A DNA stretch of 64,000 nucleotides from Ifrita kowaldi (taxonomy: Eukaryota > Chordata > Aves > Passeriformes > Cinclosomatidae). The notes under the pieces are model-generated. The model ran no database searches and was not told where the DNA came from. It saw only the letters and a list, made by a program, of their open reading frames with translations. The first letter of the stretch is position 1. The number at the start of each line of letters is the position of its first letter. Positions 63,483-64,000 of this stretch are shown piece after piece. The stretch is from NCBI GenBank assembly GCA_013398055.1, contig VZRS01010693.1, positions 360,867 through 424,866 of the forward strand, given 5' to 3'. The translations under genes were made by a program, and so were the position numbers.

Positions 63483-64000
63483 CTGTCCACTCACTGGGCT
63501 GGCGAAGAGTCCAGATCAACACAAGCACTACGCTTTTTAGCTCCAGCAATCAGCAGTTTGGGGCTCCAGCTCCAAGAGGTCCCCCCCAGAAGTGAGGCGA
63601 TGTGGTGGGACCCTTCTGCGGGAGGGAGTTTTTCTGCCGTTTCCCCGCTGCCTCTGACTGGGCACAGTCGCTGTACTCCCTTCGGGACGGGATCCTCGCC
63701 CCTCGTCTCCCACTGCAGCTGCGGGAGGAGGGAGCAGCCCGAGCAGCACTCGCCGAGCACCATGGCGAGAAGGGCTCGGGTCTCCGTGTCCCCTCCACCG
63801 CGGCTGCCCACCCCAAGGCCGAAGCAAGGCGAGGCAAGCCACCGGGGCAAAACCGAGGAAGGTCCGCCGCCGACCCGCGCTAACGCCCAACTTTTCCGCG
63901 CTTCCTTCCCGGCGCCCGCCCCCGCGCAGCGCCGCGGCCAGGCGGACTCGGCGGCGGGTGGCCCCCACCGGGGCAGGGGCGCGGTCCCGGCGGGCTGGCG
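63483..64000. promoter_or_regulatory. CpG island, probable promoter/first-exon region (possibly NPAS3)
   Basis: G+C and CpG density rise sharply, highest from about 63830 to the window end, with strings such as GCGCCCGCCCCCGCGCAGCG. A GC box (CCCGCCCCCG) lies at about 63916-63926. No TATA box is evident. The island continues past the window. In mammals NPAS3 lies downstream of AKAP6 on the same strand, so this may be its promoter. I see no NPAS3 protein sequence, so the assignment is by expected gene order only. The overlapping long open frames on both strands are GC-rich artefacts. Confidence 0.7.

Noticed and set aside
63537..63968. 143-, 119- and 95-codon minus-strand frames, and the plus-strand frame 63602-63883, in the CpG island
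   Set aside because: GC-rich DNA has few stops. The frames overlap one another, have no recognisable domains and are typical CpG-island artefacts.

Overview
This is AT-rich vertebrate nuclear DNA, most likely from a bird. Support comes from a spliced coding exon inside long introns and intergenic sequence, several truncated CR1 LINE tails of the avian kind, no mammalian-type SINE/LINE1 content, and remnants of very old amniote repeats. There are no operons, phage, CRISPR arrays or prokaryotic genes.

Layout. Positions 1-6915 are intronic. A single large exon (6916 to about 10379) encodes the C-terminal 1140 residues of a protein I recognise as AKAP6 (mAKAP), including its PKA-RII-anchoring amphipathic helix. 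The stop codon lies in this exon, 41 nt before a near-perfect 5' splice site, so the 3'UTR probably continues in a further exon that I cannot place with confidence. From about 10.4 kb to 63.4 kb there is no gene I can support. This part holds AKAP6 3'UTR/intron and intergenic DNA with CR1 fragments (about 11.5, 38.7-39.3 and 40.7-41.4 kb), old palindromic amniote repeats, a decayed tRNA-derived SINE-like element (about 59.5 kb), microsatellites, an 88% identical 153-bp direct repeat (19.3 and 20.9 kb), several blocks that look like conserved non-coding enhancers, and one candidate orphan exon (60424-60525). The window ends in a GC-rich, CpG-rich island (about 63.48-64.0 kb). By mammalian gene order (AKAP6 followed by NPAS3 on the same strand) it may be the NPAS3 promoter/first-exon region. 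That is inference: no NPAS3 coding sequence is visible.

Assembly. Four single-N joins occur (10423, 39258, 39684, 61816). Three sit exactly at ends of near-identical repeated sequence (36567-39257 versus 39259-41252, and 61643-61815 versus 61817-61989). They are best read as unmerged overlapping or allelic contigs, so about 2.2 kb of the window is probably falsely duplicated.

I found no convincing previously undescribed biological system. The most worthwhile leads are the candidate exon and splice acceptor leading into the CpG island, the stop-before-last-junction structure of AKAP6, the diverged 153-bp repeat pair, the SINE-like element, and a palindromic Oct-factor motif cluster in the AKAP6 intron.
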